From NCEH01 sp043195095 (GTDB taxonomy: Bacteria; Pseudomonadota; Alphaproteobacteria; Rhizobiales; Xanthobacteraceae), in NCBI RefSeq assembly GCF_043195095.1, contig NZ_JBAFWN010000010.1: a stretch of 64,000 nt of DNA; one strand, given 5' to 3'. The position numbers were made by a program, and so were the translations under genes. Within the stretch, counting starts at the first letter, position 1. Each line of letters begins with the position of its first letter. The notes under the pieces were generated by a model that searched no databases, had not been told where the DNA came from, and saw nothing but the letters and a program-made list of their open reading frames with translations. Below, piece after piece: positions 33,455-40,793 of this stretch.

Positions 33455-34031
33455 CCCCGCGTCTCCAGTCGGACTCGAACCCGTCATGTGGCTGCCGGAA
33501 GTTTCGCCGGCCACGCTGATCCTGGAACCGGCGCCAACCGGGTTCGAGGCCGCTTCATCCTTCGATCCCAGCGCCTTCGGTCCGGCACTCGTCGAGCGCA
33601 CGGACGCCGATGGACGTGAACTGGTGATCGTCGACGGCTCGGACGAACTCCATATCCGCCTGCAAGACGACCAAGCCACGCGACGGCCGGCCGTGCTTCT
33701 GCCGCTCGACAGCATGTTCGAGCTTCGGCTCGACGTCGCGCTACGCTTCGCCCGTCGACTCAGCGGCCAGCGCATCAACTTTCTCCCGGCCGCCCTGCGG
33801 CTCACGTCTTTCCAGAAACGGCGACTGATTCAACTCCTCCACGCCTTCGACGTTCACGATGCCGGCGGTGGCCCGCGCGACATCGCGGCGGAAGTTCTCA
33901 GCTCCGACCACGCCCAACTTCCCTCTGTCGAGTGGAAGGATTCCCACGCGCGCCGCAAAGCCAACCGCCTGATCCACGATTCGATCGCCCTCGTCGAAAG
34001 GGGCTATCTGAAGCTCCTGCGCGGTCTCTGA
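33396..34031 (+). CDS. fseA: FseA C-terminal part (DUF2285), +1 frame
   Basis: The second frame supplies the DUF2285 domain: LRFARRLSGQRINFLPAALR, FQKRRLIQLLHAFDVHDAG and SRKANRLIHDSIALVERGYL-like sequence at its end. Meaningful residues begin at 33447 (AHDPASPVGLEPVMWLPEVS); the part before that is out-of-frame reading of the first gene. A +1 shift at 33443-33446 would join both into a 261-residue protein. DUF2285 is also the domain that QseM mimics and blocks. The fused protein should activate the excisionase-like gene at 34245. Confidence 0.75.
   Translation: MPRPPVPVWLGDGGCAFAHDPASPVGLEPVMWLPEVSPATLILEPAPTGFEAASSFDPSAFGPALVERTDADGRELVIVDGSDELHIRLQDDQATRRPAVLLPLDSMFELRLDVALRFARRLSGQRINFLPAALRLTSFQKRRLIQLLHAFDVHDAGGGPRDIAAEVLSSDHAQLPSVEWKDSHARRKANRLIHDSIALVERGYLKLLRGL
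33440..33454 (+). promoter_or_regulatory. candidate +1 programmed frameshift site
   Basis: Reading in frame 0 the codons are CGC UUU CGC CCA UGA. Slipping +1 at UUU-C omits C33446 and continues as GCC CAU GAC, giving GLRF-AHDP without the stop. The overlap of the two frames is +1, as known for FseA. Confidence 0.65.
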
Positions 34032-34244
34032 CGCGCGCCTCCATCCATCCCCACGCATCGCTATCACCACACCGACCATGGGCCACTGGCCTCGTCCGCG
34101 ACGTCTCCGTTCGTCCCGACGCAAACGGGGGGACACACGCCAACGAAAATATTCGTCCACCCCCAACGCCTGAACTCTCCGCCACCGTGACCCCGACATG
34201 CCGCGACTTGGCCGCGGCGCTTCGAGGCAAGACGGAGGCACATC

Positions 34245-34496
34245 ATGCCCGACAGGGCCGCGCAACTCGCCACGCGCTACGTCCGCACACATGAAGCGGC
34301 GCGCATCCTCGGCATCTCACCGCGGACGCTGGAGAAATACCGCTGCCACGGTAGCGGCCCGACCTTCCGCAAGCTCGGCGGGCGTGTCGTCTACGCGATC
34401 GACGACCTCGAGGCCTGGGCCGACCAGGCCGCGTGCAGCTCGACGTCCGATCCTCGATACGTCGAGGCCCGCGCCGCCGGCCACGCGCATCGCTGA
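34245..34496 (+). CDS. AlpA/excisionase-type helix-turn-helix protein (RdfS-like)
   Basis: The 83-residue protein has an HTH_17 (MerR/AlpA-type) domain: YVRTHEAARILGISPRTLEK, YRCHGSGPTFRKLGGRVVYA and IDDLEAWADQ. In ICEMlSymR7A the recombination directionality factor RdfS is of this type and is activated by FseA. Here the gene follows fseA and heads the initiator-parA-traF cluster, which matches that role. Helix-turn-helix is certain; the excisionase function is inferred. Because the window's integrase is broken, its partner integrase is not identified. Confidence 0.75.
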   Translation: MPDRAAQLATRYVRTHEAARILGISPRTLEKYRCHGSGPTFRKLGGRVVYAIDDLEAWADQAACSSTSDPRYVEARAAGHAHR

Positions 34497-34510
34497 AGCG
34501 GCGCTCGTCG

Positions 34511-35626
34511 ATGTCGTCTCGCCGCCTCATCACCGCCAGCGAACGGAGCAAGCTCGACCCGTTCGTCGTCGCCACGGGTGACGCCAGCCCGCGCGATCAG
34601 CGCGACCTGATGGAGCGGCCGTTCTTCTCGCTGGCCAAAGCTAGGCACACGGCGCCGATCCTCTACGAAGCCGCCGGTGTTCGGGTCGAGGTCTACGCCG
34701 TGCCCGAGCACGGCATGGCGACCATCTGGGACGCCGACGTGCTGATCTGGGCGGCGAGCCAGATCGTCGAGGCCGAGAACCTCGGCTTCAAGACCTCGCG
34801 CTTCCTTCGCTTCACGCCCTACCAGCTTCTGACCGCGATCGGTCGGCAGACAGGCGCACGCGATTACAAGCTCCTCAAGGGCGCGCTCGCCCGCCTGCAA
34901 TCGACCGTCATCCGCACGACCATCCGCAACGGCGAACATTGGCGCCGTCATCAGTTCTCCTGGATCAATGAGTGGGAGGAATGCACGACGCGCGACGGCC
35001 GCGTCGAGGGTATGGAGTTCGTACTCCCCGACTGGTTCTACCGCGGCGTCATCGACCGCTCGCTCGTCCTGGCCATCGACCCCGCCTACTTCCGTCTGAC
35101 CGGCGGCATCGAGCGCTGGCTTTACCGCGTCGCCCGCAAGCACGCCGGTCGCCAGCCCAAAGGCTGGCTGTTCGAGATCGCTCATCTGCACGAGAAGTCC
35201 GGCAGCCTGGTGCGCGTCTCCGATTTCGCGCTGCAACTCCGACGCATCGCCGCGCGCCAGCCGCTGCCCGGCTATCGCCTGCGCATCGAGTGGCAGGGCC
35301 GCCGCGAGCTGCTGCGCATCCTGCCGGCTCACATATCCACAGTCCCTGTGGATGGCGCTGTGGAAGCGCTCGGGACTTCGCACGCAAACGATATCGGGAC
35401 TCCGCACGCAGCCCTATCGGGACTTCGCACGCACGAACCGCAGCTAACACTTTGGCCGGAAACGGCGATTCCAGGCCTTAACTTAGAGTCTAACTCAGAA
35501 TCTAACTCTTGTTGTTGGTCCGCGCGATCTGCGGATAAACGCGCCACCTCCGCTGCGCAGGCCTCCGAGCCACCAGCACGACAGCCATCGCTGCCCTTCG
35601 GTCGCAAGCCGGGAAGGAAGAGATGA
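34511..35626 (+). CDS. RepA-type replication initiator
   Basis: The 371-residue protein matches replication initiator protein A of broad-host-range plasmids and rhizobial ICEs: PRDQRDLMERPFFSLAKA, TPYQLLTAIGRQTGARDY, LKGALARLQSTVIRT, WINEWEECTTRDGRVEGMEF and FRLTGGIERWLYRVARKHAG. The start is the ATG giving MSSRRLITAS. The C-terminal 100 residues are low in conservation because the DNA there carries origin-like repeats (35333-35512). It overlaps parA by 4 bp. It probably lets the excised circle replicate. Confidence 0.85.
   Translation: MSSRRLITASERSKLDPFVVATGDASPRDQRDLMERPFFSLAKARHTAPILYEAAGVRVEVYAVPEHGMATIWDADVLIWAASQIVEAENLGFKTSRFLRFTPYQLLTAIGRQTGARDYKLLKGALARLQSTVIRTTIRNGEHWRRHQFSWINEWEECTTRDGRVEGMEFVLPDWFYRGVIDRSLVLAIDPAYFRLTGGIERWLYRVARKHAGRQPKGWLFEIAHLHEKSGSLVRVSDFALQLRRIAARQPLPGYRLRIEWQGRRELLRILPAHISTVPVDGAVEALGTSHANDIGTPHAALSGLRTHEPQLTLWPETAIPGLNLESNSESNSCCWSARSADKRATSAAQASEPPARQPSLPFGRKPGRKR
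35333..35512 (+). other. origin-like repeat cluster (candidate oriV) inside repA
   Basis: In order: two DnaA-box-like sites in an inverted repeat, ATCCACAG-TCC-CTGTGGAT (35335-35353), with ATATCCACA at 35333. Then three 16-bp iterons CGGGACT(T/C)CGCACGCA at 35371-35386, 35395-35410 and 35418-35433. Then three AT-rich 12-mers (CTTAACTTAGAG, TCTAACTCAGAA, TCTAACTCTTGT) at 35477-35512. Iteron spacing is 24 then 23 bp, so the third copy is in a different reading frame, which points to selection on DNA. Confidence 0.65.
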
Positions 35627-36261
35627 TCGTCGCTCTGCTCAACCAGAAGGGCGGCGTCGGCAAGACCACGCTTGCGCTTCATCTCGCCGGCGAGCTGGCG
35701 CTGCATGGCAAGCGCGTCACGCTGATCGATGCCGACCCGCAGGGCTCAGCACTCGATTGGTCGCAGCAGCGGGCGCGGGAGAACGTCTCGCGGCTATTCG
35801 GCGTCGTCGGCCTCGCGCGAGACACGCTCCATCGCGAAGCGCCGGAAATTGCACGCACCGCCGATCACGTCGTCATCGACGGACCGCCGCGTGTCGCGGG
35901 GCTGATGCGCTCGGCGCTCCTGGCCGCCGACCTCGTGCTGATCCCGGTACAGCCGTCGCCCTTCGATGGCTGGGCTTCGGCCGAGATGCTGGACCTGCTC
36001 CGCGAGGCCCGCATCTATCGCCCCCGGCTCGCCGCGCGCTTCGTGCTGAACCGCTGCGGCGCGCGCACGGTCATCGCCCGCGAGACGGCCGAGACTCTGG
36101 CCGATCACGATCCGCCGGTGCTCACCAGCACCATCGGCCAGCGCGTCATCTTCGCCGACGCCGCGCAATCCGGCCGCCTCGTGTTCGAGCTGGCCGAGCA
36201 GAGCGCCGCGGCGCGCGAGATCGCGGCGCTCGCCGCAGAAGTTTCGAGGATTGCGCCATGA
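35623..36261 (+). CDS. parA: ParA-family partition ATPase
   Basis: The 212-residue protein has the deviant Walker A KGGVGKTTLALHLAGE (residues 9-24), DADPQGSALDW, and DGPPRVAGLMRSALLAADLV. This is the short, HTH-less type Ib ParA form. It begins overlapping the initiator gene and ends overlapping the small gene at 36258, so all three are in one transcript. It should position or stabilise the excised element with the small partner protein; in related ICEs it is part of the transfer operon. Confidence 0.9.
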   Translation: MIVALLNQKGGVGKTTLALHLAGELALHGKRVTLIDADPQGSALDWSQQRARENVSRLFGVVGLARDTLHREAPEIARTADHVVIDGPPRVAGLMRSALLAADLVLIPVQPSPFDGWASAEMLDLLREARIYRPRLAARFVLNRCGARTVIARETAETLADHDPPVLTSTIGQRVIFADAAQSGRLVFELAEQSAAAREIAALAAEVSRIAP

Positions 36262-36512
36262 GCGCGGGTGGCCCCCGACGCGGCTTCGCCGCCCGGCCCG
36301 GCAACGCCGAGAGCTGGATCAAGGCGCCCGACGCCTCAAGCCGTCGCGGCGACGAGCCCTCCGCCTTCACCGCCCGGTTGACGATCGACGTCACGCCGGC
36401 GCTGCGCGGCCGCATCAAGGTCGCCGCTTTCCGGCGTGGGATCACCGTCGCCGACATGCTGCGCGACCTCCTGGCGCGCGAATTCCCCGCCGATCCCGGA
36501 GAGACCTCATGA
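36258..36512 (+). CDS. small ribbon-helix-helix-like partner of ParA
   Basis: The 84-residue protein overlaps parA by 4 bp (ATGA). A disordered basic N-terminus (GPRRGFAARPGNAESWIKAP) precedes a short RHH-like domain (FTARLTIDVTPALRGRIKVA, then RGITVADMLRDLLAREF). That is the form of small centromere-binding proteins such as ParG. The pairing supports a partition role; the DNA site is unknown. Confidence 0.7.
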   Translation: MSAGGPRRGFAARPGNAESWIKAPDASSRRGDEPSAFTARLTIDVTPALRGRIKVAAFRRGITVADMLRDLLAREFPADPGETS

Positions 36513-37024
36513 ACGATAACGAGCCGTCGCCGCGCGTCGTGCCGCCATCGCATCGGCGCACCGTCGCACTTACCCATGTCGAGCTGACCTGGATCGAGAA
36601 GAAAATCGAACACTGGCTACGCTTCGGCCGCCGCGCCGAGGAGAAGATCCTCGATCGCCGCCGCAGCATCTCCAGCTTTAAGCCCGGCAGCATCTTCGCG
36701 TTCGTGCGCTGGGCGTCGAACGACTACGGCACCGTCGTCTCGCGCATGGACATCGTGCGCGCCGTCGAGCCTGGCGCACGCTTCCAGACGCTGCCCTTCG
36801 TGCGCCCGGGCGGCGAGATCCTGCTGCGCGTCGATAGCTGGCCCAAGGTCGAGCGCGTTCTGCAGGCGATCGATGCCATCGAGGCGCTCGACATCGATCC
36901 CGCCGATGCCGCGCCGGAATACTGGCGTCACCTCCACAACCGTTTCGCCGCCGGCCATGAACCGCGCCCCTACACGCGCGAGCAGCACGCCGCCTGGCTC
37001 AAGCGCCGGAGCGTCACGCTATGA
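36509..37024 (+). CDS. DUF2840 family protein
   Basis: The 171-residue protein carries the DUF2840 pattern (THVELTWIEKKIEHWLRFGR, then FKPGSIFAFVRWASNDYGT and HLHNRFAAGHEPRPYTREQH). The family is found between parA and traF in ICEs and plasmids of Alphaproteobacteria; its role is unknown. It overlaps both neighbours by 4 bp, so the chain parA-partner-DUF2840-traF is translationally coupled. Confidence 0.88.
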   Translation: MNDNEPSPRVVPPSHRRTVALTHVELTWIEKKIEHWLRFGRRAEEKILDRRRSISSFKPGSIFAFVRWASNDYGTVVSRMDIVRAVEPGARFQTLPFVRPGGEILLRVDSWPKVERVLQAIDAIEALDIDPADAAPEYWRHLHNRFAAGHEPRPYTREQHAAWLKRRSVTL

Positions 37025-37566
37025 CCCGCTTCGGCTACGTCATGACGACGTATTTCGCCATGCTCGTCTTCATCGGCGTGGCCTTCGTTCATCCGGCGCC
37101 GCGCCTGATCTGGAACGCCACGGCGAGCACGCCCACCGGGCTTTACGCGCTCCGTCCGGCTGGGCGGCTGCACGCGCTCGAACTGGTTGCCGTGCGAGCA
37201 CCCGAACCCATCGCCAGCTATCTCGCCGATGGTGGCTTCCTGCCCAAGGGCGTGCCGTTGCTGAAGCGTGTGATGGCGCTGCCTGGGCAGACCGTATGCC
37301 GCGCGGGCGACGCCATCACCGTCGATCATATCGCCGTCGGCGCGGCGCGTGAGCGCGATCACCTCGGCCGCCCGCTCCCGCGTTGGAGCGGCTGCCACAC
37401 GCTCGGCCCCACCGAAGTCTTCCTCATGAACCCGACCGTCCCGGACAGCCTGGACGGACGCTATTTCGGCCCGCTTCCCACCACCGCGATCGTCGCCCGC
37501 GCGGTCCCCTTGTGGACCGACGAGGCCGGTGACGGCCGCTTCGTATGGCGTGCCGCCACCGATTGA
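37021..37566 (+). CDS. traF: TraF, S26-family conjugal transfer peptidase
   Basis: The 181-residue protein has one N-terminal membrane anchor (YFAMLVFIGVAFVHPAP). The S26 active site follows: Ser36 in NATASTPTGLY and Lys82 in PLLKRVMALPGQTV. The C-terminal box is NPTVPDSLDGRYFGPLP. In RP4, TraF matures and cyclises the TrbC pilin; a TrbC gene is present at 47520. It overlaps DUF2840 by 4 bp and ends 35 bp before the DUF736 gene. In ICEMlSymR7A traF is downstream of the excisionase gene under FseA control. Confidence 0.9.
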   Translation: MTRFGYVMTTYFAMLVFIGVAFVHPAPRLIWNATASTPTGLYALRPAGRLHALELVAVRAPEPIASYLADGGFLPKGVPLLKRVMALPGQTVCRAGDAITVDHIAVGAARERDHLGRPLPRWSGCHTLGPTEVFLMNPTVPDSLDGRYFGPLPTTAIVARAVPLWTDEAGDGRFVWRAATD

Positions 37567-37601
37567 CCCGCTTCTCAACCCGCCAACAACGGAGGTTTCC
37601 C

Positions 37602-37892
37602 ATGGCGCAGATTGGTCAGTTCACCCGAGACAAGTCCGGCTTCACCGGGCGCATCCAGACGCTCTTCTTCTACCGTGACCTTTCCCTCGTTCCGGCCGAA
37701 TCCTCCGATGCAGAGAACGCGCCGGACTACCGCATCCACCTTGGCGATGGCGACGGCCCGGAGATCGGCGCGGGCTGGAAGCGCACCGGCGAGAAGGCGG
37801 GCGAGTACGTCTCGCTCGTCATTGACGATCTGGCGCTGTCACAGCCGATCCGCGCGAACCTCTTCCAGTCGGGCGATGACAAGTCGGCCTGA
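37602..37892 (+). CDS. DUF736 family protein (second copy)
   Basis: The 96-residue protein is a diverged DUF736 member: MAQIGQFTRDKSGFTGRIQT, DYRIHLGDGDGPEIGAGW and YVSLVIDDLALSQPIRANLF. A GGAGG site precedes the ATG. It shares the family plan with the 31688-32014 protein but only limited identity. Function unknown. Confidence 0.88.
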   Translation: MAQIGQFTRDKSGFTGRIQTLFFYRDLSLVPAESSDAENAPDYRIHLGDGDGPEIGAGWKRTGEKAGEYVSLVIDDLALSQPIRANLFQSGDDKSA

Positions 37893-37941
37893 GTGCTGAA
37901 CTGGAACCGTCCGCCGAAGCGCGGCGATCGGGGCTGATCAC

Positions 37942-38658
37942 ATGCGGCGCGCGCTTCTTCTGCTCGCCAGCGTGACGGCGTTCGGCATGCCCGTCGTCGC
38001 CGTTCACGCTCAGGCGACGCCCATCGCGGTGCAGGCTTCGAGCGATTCCTACGCCGCTCTCGTTACCGAAGCCGCGCAACGCTTCGGCATCCCGGCGGCA
38101 TGGATTCGAGCGATCATGCGGATCGAGAGCCGTGGCGATCGACGCGCCATCTCACCCAAGGGCGCGATGGGCCTAATGCAGCTCATGCCCGAGACATGGG
38201 CAGCGCTGCGCGCTCGCTACGGCCTCGGGCGCGACGCGTTCGACCCGCACGACAACATCCTGGCTGGTGCGGCTTTCCTGCGCGAGATGCACGACCGCTA
38301 CGGATCGCCAGGATTCCTCGCGGCGTATAATGCCGGGCCTGGGCGATACGAAGATTATCGCGATCGGCATCGTCCGCTGCCGCCTGAAACCGTCGCTTAC
38401 GTCGCAGCGCTTGTCCCTTTTGTCGGGGACGGCGCGACCGATGGGCCTGTCCTCGTGGCGGCCTCCGATCCGTCGTCCTGGACCCAGGCGCCGCTTTTCA
38501 TCGTGCGATCGGCAAGCGCTGAACCTTTCGATCGCGCGACGGCCAAACCGCCGTCGAGCGACTCGCCGCCTGGCGTCTCGGTGCGCGACCTGTCGGCCAT
38601 CGCACCGCAATCCGATGGGTTGTTCGTCCACGTTTCCGCAGCGGGGCCGAAGCCGTGA
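37942..38658 (+). CDS. lytic transglycosylase (SLT domain, VirB1-like)
   Basis: The 238-residue protein has a signal peptide (MRRALLLLASVTAFGMPVVA, cleavage after VHAQA). The SLT fold has the catalytic Glu in WIRAIMRIESRGDRRA, then SPKGAMGLMQLMPETWAALR and FLAAYNAGPGRYEDY. It cleaves peptidoglycan to let the transfer apparatus pass the wall. The last 70 residues are variable. It stands between DUF736 and the relaxase region in the usual ICE order. Confidence 0.9.
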   Translation: MRRALLLLASVTAFGMPVVAVHAQATPIAVQASSDSYAALVTEAAQRFGIPAAWIRAIMRIESRGDRRAISPKGAMGLMQLMPETWAALRARYGLGRDAFDPHDNILAGAAFLREMHDRYGSPGFLAAYNAGPGRYEDYRDRHRPLPPETVAYVAALVPFVGDGATDGPVLVAASDPSSWTQAPLFIVRSASAEPFDRATAKPPSSDSPPGVSVRDLSAIAPQSDGLFVHVSAAGPKP

Positions 38659-38841
38659 TCGCGCCGCTCTTCCATCGACGTGCCACTACATCGCCTAGGT
38701 CACCTCGGGCTTTCCGTGTCGGCTCGGCGGCCCCCAGCGGCTCAGGAGGATGCATCGCAAACACAGGGGGCGATTTCGCAGGCAGGCGTGGGGAAGCGTG
38801 CTTCCGGGAAGAAGGAAGGGCGGACAGGGGAGGAGAGCAGA

Positions 38842-38905
38842 AACCAACCGACCGAGGGCCAGATAAAAGGCCGCAGGGTGCGGCTCGGTCGGTCGGTTGT
38901 TTTTG
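38842..38905. other. stem-loop before the relaxase gene
   Basis: AACCAACCGACCGAG (38842-38856) and CTCGGTCGGTCGGTT (38884-38898) form a 15-bp stem with one mismatch and a 27-base loop, followed by GTTTTTG. It may be a terminator for the preceding gene or part of the transfer origin. Confidence 0.6.
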
Positions 38906-38926
38906 CTGGGGTTTTTCACTGATCCG

Positions 38927-39004
38927 GCAATGTGTGGCGTCCACCCGCAATGTGCGCGCGGCCTGCAATCCCTTGCCGGAGCTGGGTTTCCTGCACATTG
39001 CGGG
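38927..39004. other. GCAATGTG repeats, candidate oriT or relaxase operator
   Basis: GGCAATGTG (38927-38935) and CCCGCAATGTGC (38944-38955) are direct copies, and GCACATTGCGGG (38993-39004) is the exact inverse of the second. The last arm ends 8 bp before the relaxase ATG. Transfer origins often lie next to the relaxase gene and contain such repeats; no nick site can be assigned. Confidence 0.5.
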
Positions 39005-39012
39005 GGCCGGCC

Positions 39013-40752
39013 ATGGCTGAGGAGAACGACTTCCAGCCACGGCCTGGCCGCATCCGATCTTCTCGCAGTCAGCGCGCCAAGCCGTTCATCGCCCAGGCGC
39101 TCGCCGCCGCTCAGCGTGCCGGCGGCGGCATCTCGCGGCACGGCCTGCTCCGGAGCAACAGCCGCTCGACCTTCGGCCGCGGCCGTGTCGCCGCCGTCCG
39201 GGCGAACCATCTCCTGACAGGCCGCTCGCGTCTGGTGACGGTTAAGACCCGCGTGGTCCGTCACACCGCCCGGTCCGCGCCGCTCGGCGCCCATCTCGGC
39301 TACCTCCGGCGCGAGGGCGTCACCCGGGACGGGGAGAAGGCGCGGCTGTTCGGTCCCGAGACCGACGACACCGACCCGAAAGCCTTCGCCGAGCGGTGCG
39401 AGAAGGACCGCCACCATTTCCGGTTCATCGTCTCGCCCGAAGACGCCCCGGAGATGGCCAACCTCCAGAGCTTCACTCGCGAGCTGGTCGGCCAGATGGA
39501 GAAGGATCTCGGCACCAAGCTCGACTGGGTCGCCGTCGATCACTGGAATACGCAGCACCCGCACGTCCACATCATCGTGCGCGGCGTCGCCGAAGATGGT
39601 CAGGACCTGGTCATCTCGCGCGACTACATCAAGGAGGGGATGCGCGCCCGCGCCCAGGACCTGGTCACACAGGAGCTGGGGCTGCGCAGCGATCTTGATA
39701 TCCGGCACGCGCTCGAGCGCCAGGTGGAGGCCGAGCGCTGGACCCAACTTGATCGGCAACTGGTTCGCGATGCCGATCGGCATGGCGTCGTCGACCTGGC
39801 TCCCGGCGCCGCTCAGCCGCCCGACGAATTCCATAGTCTAAAGGTCGGACGGCTGCGGCATCTGGAGAGCCTCGGCCTCGCGCATCAGATCGGCCCCGGC
39901 CAATGGACCACGGACGCGGCCGCAGAGACGACGCTACGCGAACTCGGCGAGCGCGGCGACATCATCAAGCGCATCCACCGCGGCCTGACCGAACGCGGCA
40001 TCGATCGGGCGACCGCGAGCTACGTCCTCGCCGGCGAGAGCCTCGACGTTCCCATAGTCGGCAGGCTCGTCGACCGTGGCCTCGACGACGAGCTGAAGGG
40101 CACAGCCTATGCCGTGGTCGACGGCGTCGACGGCCGCACCCACCACATAAAATTTCCTGACCTCGACGCCGCCGGCGACAGCGCGCCGGGCTCAGTTGTC
40201 GAGCTGCGCAAGTTCGATGATGCGCAAGGTCGACGTCGCGTCGCGCTCGCCGTGCGGTCCGATCTCTCGATCGAGAACCAGGTGACGGCCAGCGGTGCGA
40301 CCTGGCTCGATCGGCAGGCCGTCGCCCGTGATCCCGTGGCGCTTGGACAAGCCGGCTTCGGCGCCGAGGTGCGCGACGCGATGGACCAGCGGGCCGAACA
40401 GCTCGTCGAGCAGGGCCTCGCGGAACGCCAGGCACGAGGCATCGTCTTCTCCCACGGCTTGATCGGCACACTTCGGCGACGGGAGGTCGAGGCCTTGGGC
40501 GAGCGGCTCGCGGCCGAGACCGGCCAGCCATTCAATCAGGCGGCCGCCGGCGAGTATGTCGCTGGCGCCTATCGCCAGCGGTTCGCGCTCGCCTCGGGCC
40601 GCTTCGCCATGATCGACGACGGCCTTGGCTTCCAGCTCGTGCCCTGGACGCCCTCTCTGGAGAAGCAACTCGGCCGCCACGTCTCCGGCGTCACGCGGGG
40701 CGACGGCGGGATCGACTGGGGCTTCGGCAAAAATCGGGGGCTCGGCCTGTGA
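39013..40752 (+). CDS. relaxase (VirD2-like, DUF3363 C-terminus)
   Basis: The 579-residue protein begins with a VirD2-type relaxase domain: HLGYLRREGVTRDGEKARLF, HHFRFIVSPEDAPEM and the metal-binding HPHVHIIVRG (H182, H184, H186). The DUF3363 region fills the rest to the C-terminus. This is the RlxS-like relaxase type of rhizobial ICEs that nicks oriT and leads the strand through the pore. The ATG at 39013 gives MAEENDFQPRPGR. Its stop overlaps a possible GTG start for traG. Confidence 0.9.
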   Translation: MAEENDFQPRPGRIRSSRSQRAKPFIAQALAAAQRAGGGISRHGLLRSNSRSTFGRGRVAAVRANHLLTGRSRLVTVKTRVVRHTARSAPLGAHLGYLRREGVTRDGEKARLFGPETDDTDPKAFAERCEKDRHHFRFIVSPEDAPEMANLQSFTRELVGQMEKDLGTKLDWVAVDHWNTQHPHVHIIVRGVAEDGQDLVISRDYIKEGMRARAQDLVTQELGLRSDLDIRHALERQVEAERWTQLDRQLVRDADRHGVVDLAPGAAQPPDEFHSLKVGRLRHLESLGLAHQIGPGQWTTDAAAETTLRELGERGDIIKRIHRGLTERGIDRATASYVLAGESLDVPIVGRLVDRGLDDELKGTAYAVVDGVDGRTHHIKFPDLDAAGDSAPGSVVELRKFDDAQGRRRVALAVRSDLSIENQVTASGATWLDRQAVARDPVALGQAGFGAEVRDAMDQRAEQLVEQGLAERQARGIVFSHGLIGTLRRREVEALGERLAAETGQPFNQAAAGEYVAGAYRQRFALASGRFAMIDDGLGFQLVPWTPSLEKQLGRHVSGVTRGDGGIDWGFGKNRGLGL

Positions 40753-40793
40753 CCGACCCTACCCACCAGCAACTTCAAGAAAGGAAGTCCGCT

